Of a DNA stretch of 32,452 nt, positions 32,257 to 32,452 are shown piece after piece. Position 1 is the first letter of the stretch. Each line of letters opens with the position of its first letter. Source of the stretch: Tyzzerella sp. (GTDB lineage Bacteria; Bacillota; Clostridia; Lachnospirales; Lachnospiraceae). The notes beneath the pieces are model-generated. The model worked only from the letters and a program-made list of their open reading frames with translations. It ran no database searches and was not told the DNA's origin. The DNA is taken from contig JAFQRJ010000021.1 in the NCBI GenBank assembly GCA_017410145.1, forward strand, positions 1 to 32,452. The letters are read 5' to 3'. The translations under genes were made by a program, and so were the position numbers.

Positions 32257-32307
32257 ATTATAACGCATTTTGAGTATTTTTCAATATAATATTCGCAAAG
32301 CGAGTAT
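32257..32307 (-). promoter_or_regulatory. XRE promoter with two operator-like repeats
   Basis: Minus strand TTGAAA (32279-32284), 16-bp spacer, TATAAT (32257-32262). The repeats ATACTCAAAATGCGTTAT (32260-32277) and ATACTCGCTTTGCGAATAT (32289-32307) share ATACTC and TGCG. The distal one is a near-perfect dyad (TCGC-TTT-GCGA). They overlap the spacer and flank the -35, suggesting autorepression. Confidence 0.6.
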
Positions 32308-32319
32308 TTTTAAAAAGGG

Positions 32320-32366
32320 GCTGTCGCATTAACGAATAAAAATTCGTGAGTGCGGCAGCACTTTTT
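32320..32366 (+). terminator. Hairpin/terminator, copy 2 of the CTGTCGCATT family
   Basis: GCTGTCGCA (32320-32328) pairs with TGCGGCAGC (32351-32359), and ACGAAT (32332-32337) with ATTCGT (32342-32347), around an AAAA loop. CTTTTT follows. No plus-strand gene precedes it, so its terminator role is uncertain. It resembles the cotJABC terminator in sequence. Confidence 0.6.
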
Positions 32367-32379
32367 ATGCCCTAAAATA

Positions 32380-32415
32380 CATAAATCCCAAGCTTCGAAA
32401 AGCTAGGGATTTATG
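32380..32415. repeat. Perfect hairpin near the right edge
   Basis: CATAAATCCC (32380-32389) and GGGATTTATG (32406-32415) are perfect complements, with an inner AGCTT/AAGCT. It lies just before a possible start codon and could be a leader hairpin or an element end. Confidence 0.6.
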
Positions 32416-32428
32416 GTAAAATATAAGT

Positions 32429-32452
32429 ATGCTAAAACAAAATATTTTACAA
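32429..32452 (+). CDS. Possible gene start cut by the window edge
   Basis: ATG followed by seven sense codons (M-L-K-Q-N-I-L-Q). No clear ribosome site is seen, but a hairpin and a TAAAATATAAG stretch precede it. A perfect hairpin before an SD-poor ATG is a layout seen in insertion sequences, so a transposase is one option. Eight residues do not allow a call. Confidence 0.25.

Overview
The window is low-GC Firmicutes DNA from an endospore former, most likely a gut Lachnospiraceae. The evidence is a complete division and cell-wall (dcw) cluster interleaved with sporulation genes (spoIIGA, sigE, sigG, a spoVD-type PBP, cotJABC and the first codons of a SpoVT-like regulator), strong AGGAGG ribosome sites, and genes of Lachnospiraceae type such as stand-alone pduL. 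All calls come from reading the sequence; no database search was run.

Layout. Positions 1-1250 are an accessory scar on the minus strand: the 5' tip of a spoVT-like gene, a promoter-hairpin-terminator unit that looks like an undescribed small RNA or leader, decayed phage-type genes (a PBECR-like nuclease and a BRO-N fragment) and a cluster of short palindromes. Positions 1267-5088 are plus-strand metabolism: a NupC-type nucleoside transporter, an SDR oxidoreductase, a 543-bp foldback element with ISL3-like ends, then pduL and yqeY. Positions 5174-10264 (minus) hold pth, mfd and a PrsA-like lipoprotein. In related Firmicutes mfd lies close to spoVT, so the 1-5.1 kb block looks like an insertion between prsA and spoVT.

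Positions 10400-13444 hold a small FMN_bind-like membrane protein, the operon of a HAD phosphatase, an 87-aa protein and upp, and sigG on the plus strand. Positions 13664-28299 (minus) form the long developmental block, in transcription order mraZ, rsmH, ftsL, a KTG-type PBP, a second PBP with a KTA box, mraY, murD, ftsW, ftsQ, ftsZ, then spoIIGA, sigE and an MBL/beta-CASP nuclease. murG, expected between ftsW and ftsQ, is absent; a 136-bp palindromic element sits there instead. A second FtsW/RodA paralogue and a small membrane protein lie upstream of mraZ.

Positions 30087-31237 carry cotJABC (spore coat, Mn-catalase type). The right edge holds an XRE repressor overlapping an ImmA/IrrE-like gene whose HEXXH motif is lost. 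This pair is flanked by two related hairpins and followed by the first codons of an unidentified gene.

How it works together: mraZ sits behind an array of MraZ boxes and probably controls the wall and division genes. spoIIGA-sigE has a promoter with Spo0A-type boxes that also form the ftsZ terminator stem, physically linking the division operon to the sporulation switch. The most novel items are the foldback element at 3359-3901, the structured RNA at 103-250, the palindromic element at 19057-19192, the SD-containing hairpin between the two PBP genes, and the degenerate XRE/ImmA-like pair.
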